A stretch of DNA of 64,000 nt. Source: Rhynchonema sp. JSB1_4 (Eukaryota; Nematoda; Chromadorea; Monhysterida; Xyalidae). Shown here in pieces: positions 47,907 to 64,000 of this stretch. Location of the stretch: the NCBI GenBank assembly GCA_030248065.1, contig JASAMV010007403.1, positions 1 through 64,000 on the forward strand, given 5' to 3'. Both the position numbers and the translations under genes were made by a program. Each line of letters opens with the position of its first letter. The first letter of the stretch is position 1. Under the pieces are notes generated by a model. It saw only the letters and a program-made list of their open reading frames with translations. It was not told the DNA's origin and made no database searches.

Positions 47907-49530
47907 TACGCACATGTTACTTCGTTCTAACTGTCAGCGTATCCGTCATCATCCACAGCGATCACGTGATGTTCATCGATAATCAACATTTGCGACATGT
48001 ACTTTACAGTGTAGTGTTGTTTCGGGGGAGGGGGATTGTGGTTTTGAAACATTTTGCAATCAACCGTTGATTCAGAAAGAAACGGGTCAATTCTTTTTCG
48101 TCGATTGGCTCAGTAACTGGTTGGGTGCCATCCCGCTACTTAATTTACAGACAAGTGTGTTATAATCTCTAGTCCGTTCCGTACGATTACTCACAGACGT
48201 ATAAACTGTCAGGAATTTGAATGTAATAATGCGTTTCTGAGACTGCATTCGCTAATCGGTAAAGATAGACACTAATGGATCACGAGGTGAGATTTATTTC
48301 GACATTTGTTGCCAATTAACAGACCAGTTTTCGCGAACAAGAACGAGAACGAGCATGTTGAGGCGACTTCGGATGAGTTAGTGTACATATGTATAGTAGG
48401 AACTATGAGATTGTCGCGTGCAAATGCTGCCTTTGCCTCGAAGGAAACTGTTCATATTTGTTGGACCGGCCACGATTTCTTTTTACGCAAATAATGCCCA
48501 GTAACTGCTCTGAAGATAGTGGTCAATAACACTTGTTACATTCCTCTGAGTGCACGCTTATCTCGAAAATTCGGGTAAGGAACATTCACTTCACTAATTA
48601 GCGTGTAGTACTTCGTTGTGCCCGTCAGTGATGAATCGTACAAGAATATGGAACGTTTAGTGTCACCTCAAACACTCATTGAAAGTCAATTCTATTTACG
48701 TGACAATCACCTGAAGTCTGCCGACTGGTTACTGTCGTCGTCAACACACTGACCAAATTCCGTTTCTGGCCGCCTACGAGTTCTGGTCGCAGTTTGAGGT
48801 TTGGGTTCAGCCCAGCGACGAGTTGAATAGCCAAGGTATACGTACCATTTGAAGCGAACTCTTGGTTACACGTGATACACTAAAACCTCACAACCTGTAC
48901 CCGTTAATCGATGATCAGTGCAATTGTTGACGTTCGACGCATGGGACGTACAGTATACGTATTATACATGCATCGAAAAGGTTATCCTGCATTGTGGGTG
49001 CACCATTTCTACGACGTCACAATTCTGTCTAAACTAATTAACTTCTGAGTACGCAGGTCTTATCACTTGTGTGTGAACTCAATTGAGGTTTTTGCATCAC
49101 GCGCGTTTTTAAGTTTGTGACATCCAGTTATCTTCAAACACTTATAACTGCGCCTGAATTGCTCCACGCACATTTTATAAAATTAGACTTTTGTCAGGTA
49201 AAAAAAGTAATCTTAACTTCATCCTGTACACTTGTATACTAAGATAAACCGACATATGCATGTACACACGCAATTAAAACAAGGAAACTCTGCTTTGATT
49301 AATTTAGTTTGATGGTTCTTGTCGTGACGGTCTGTCTGACTGTTGCTGTGCTTGTCGCCAGACAGCACCAAAGTTATAAAACGGGTGCAATTAAATCAAA
49401 CTTTTGTGCTTGCAAAAGAAAAACATTAACCAGTGAATTATTTCAGCTTTGGAACTAAATCTCACATTGTAAGTTGACGTCAAGGCCACAGAGAACTACT
49501 GTGTACTGGTATTGATAACGCACAATCGCG
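47907..49530. other. upstream region of the FAS gene
   Basis: No exon recognised. ORF 48306-48494 lacks support. The FAS promoter and any 5' UTR exon should lie here, but no element can be identified by eye. Confidence 0.4.
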
Positions 49531-62902
<13,372 letters not shown>

Positions 62903-63386
62903 GTTGGTAGCTAGTCACTTTGTCAATAACGTCAGCTAAGCGCTGAAAAAAGCACTACACTTGTAATTCTCCAAAAAGCGCTTTGAAAAACAGATAATAG
63001 GATGCGGTAAAAAGTTAGCAATTCATGGTATCACAATGTGGTTGACGATACAAAACAAAGAACAAACACACACAATTGGCTGCCAAGCACCTATAGTGCC
63101 AACAACAGCTTGCCGTTAATGTAACCTAAATCATGTCACGGTCTCCAGTTTTTATACTGAAGTCATTATTCTTGATTGTTCATCATTATCATATGAATGT
63201 TGAATTGTCTCCTGCAACAACAACGGGCTGATTTAAAAGTAGCTAAGGTAATACTGTCTACTCGAGCAGTAGAAATCGTCGCCACCGACTTTGGCTCTTG
63301 GTGTGGGTGCGGGATAGGGACTCAGAGGTGAATTTCACAACAAGAATTTTTGCTTCATCGCTTGCAAGCGAACACACGAAACTCAC
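62903..63386. other. downstream of the last FAS exon, nothing recognised
   Basis: Probable FAS intron. No ACP or thioesterase exon is visible here or further right in the window. Confidence 0.45.
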
Positions 63387-63904
63387 CGGGACAATCCACA
63401 AAGCACCAATACGGCGAGAAGTCGTGCTTTTTATTCTTCCTCGGCTTGTCCGATGGCCACCTTTCGGCGTCAGAGTAATCCACTCCCAGTTGGTTCCTAT
63501 TGCAGTTGATTTCGCTGCGATAACGTACCACGAAGCCCCAATTACCGCAGTTCTCTTGCGTAGCCGTTTTTCTGAAAGCAATACAGATGTTTGACTATTT
63601 TTGCGTTCGGAAACGTCAATGTCTATGGAACGAATAAATACGCTGTTTCACCTAGGTTCACACTGCCATTCTGCCCAGGATGTCATTTCGCACTGCGGCT
63701 CGAAGACTCCTTTGTACATATAACGTTGCGTGGTCGGTCCGTGTTGCATGACGATCTTTTGCCACCTGAATTTGTGAAAGCATCGGCAATTGACATTGGA
63801 GCTACAGTCCCCTGGGCATGTGTCACTAATATCTAACCCTTTATCGTTGAAGAACTGTTGCTGAAGGCCTCCAACGTCCAGATCGACTCGATGGATGGGC
63901 CATT
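63387..63904 (-). CDS. cysteine-rich secreted-type protein, internal exons
   Basis: Two minus-strand exons: 63904-63652 (acceptor CGCTTCAG, donor AG|GTGAAA) and 63571-63387 (acceptor TGCTTTCAG, donor CCCG|GTGAGT). They join in phase to about 145 residues with at least 11 cysteines. Around the junction the reading EMTSWAEWQCEPRKTATQEN followed by CGNWGFVVRYRSEINC resembles a thrombospondin type-1 repeat (W..W..C ... CG.G...R.R..C). This suggests an extracellular or cuticle/matrix protein. The 5' exons lie beyond the window; the 3' exons were not found. The gene runs opposite to FAS. Confidence 0.55.
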
Positions 63905-64000
63905 CTGAAGCGGACATCATACGTGTACGTTTGATTACACCATCACAGCAACAACAAACCCATGTTGTCCTTTCCCTCCTCCGTTTCGTACCCAATGTGC

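Overview
The window is intron-rich animal DNA. Coding sequence sits in short exons with GT/AG borders, several acceptors read TTTTCAG, and the recognisable proteins are animal types: an acid/gastric-type lipase, the spliceosomal protein SmD1, an ShKT-domain protein and a large animal-type fatty acid synthase (FAS). An invertebrate is likely. The ShKT domain and the acceptors would fit a nematode or a related group, but nothing here settles the phylum. No tRNA, rRNA, CRISPR array or bacterial-style operon was seen.

Layout, left to right. 1-1.1 kb: the last two exons of an unrecognised gene. 1.7-2.2 kb: a possible minus-strand gene end. 3.0-6.4 kb: a complete 8-exon lipase gene. 6.4-10.5 kb: mobile-element DNA with two near-identical 540-bp foldback elements. 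10.6-12.9 kb: a secreted ShKT-domain gene, exon chain partly resolved. 15.0-20.5 kb: SmD1 (4 exons), whose first intron is a 4.4-kb stack of nested transposons. 23.7-28.4 kb: a gene for an unrecognised single-pass membrane protein, with one exon split by a transposon. 28.4-42 kb: mostly without recognisable genes, with hairpins and MITEs. 43.3-44.5 kb: a decayed duplicate of five FAS ketoreductase exons. 45.1-47.9 kb: hAT, Harbinger-like and Tc1/mariner-like insertions, several nested. 49.5-62.9 kb: FAS (43 or 44 exons found, KS-MAT-DH-ER-KR); its ACP and thioesterase exons are not in the window. 63.4-63.9 kb: two exons of a minus-strand, cysteine-rich, thrombospondin-like gene, either inside a FAS intron or just beyond.

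The most unusual content is a group of hAT-like elements (8-bp target duplications, ends CAGTG...CACTG). Each carries its own short 'phrase' repeated just inside the ends, often next to long G or C runs. At least seven phrase families occur here. They sit in the introns of SmD1 and FAS, in a probable exon of the membrane-protein gene, and inside each other. Two larger copies keep the end of a hAT transposase, which ties the group to that superfamily.

The lipase (release of fatty acids) and FAS (their synthesis) are both lipid-metabolism genes, but 43 kb and unrelated genes lie between them, so no functional cluster is claimed.
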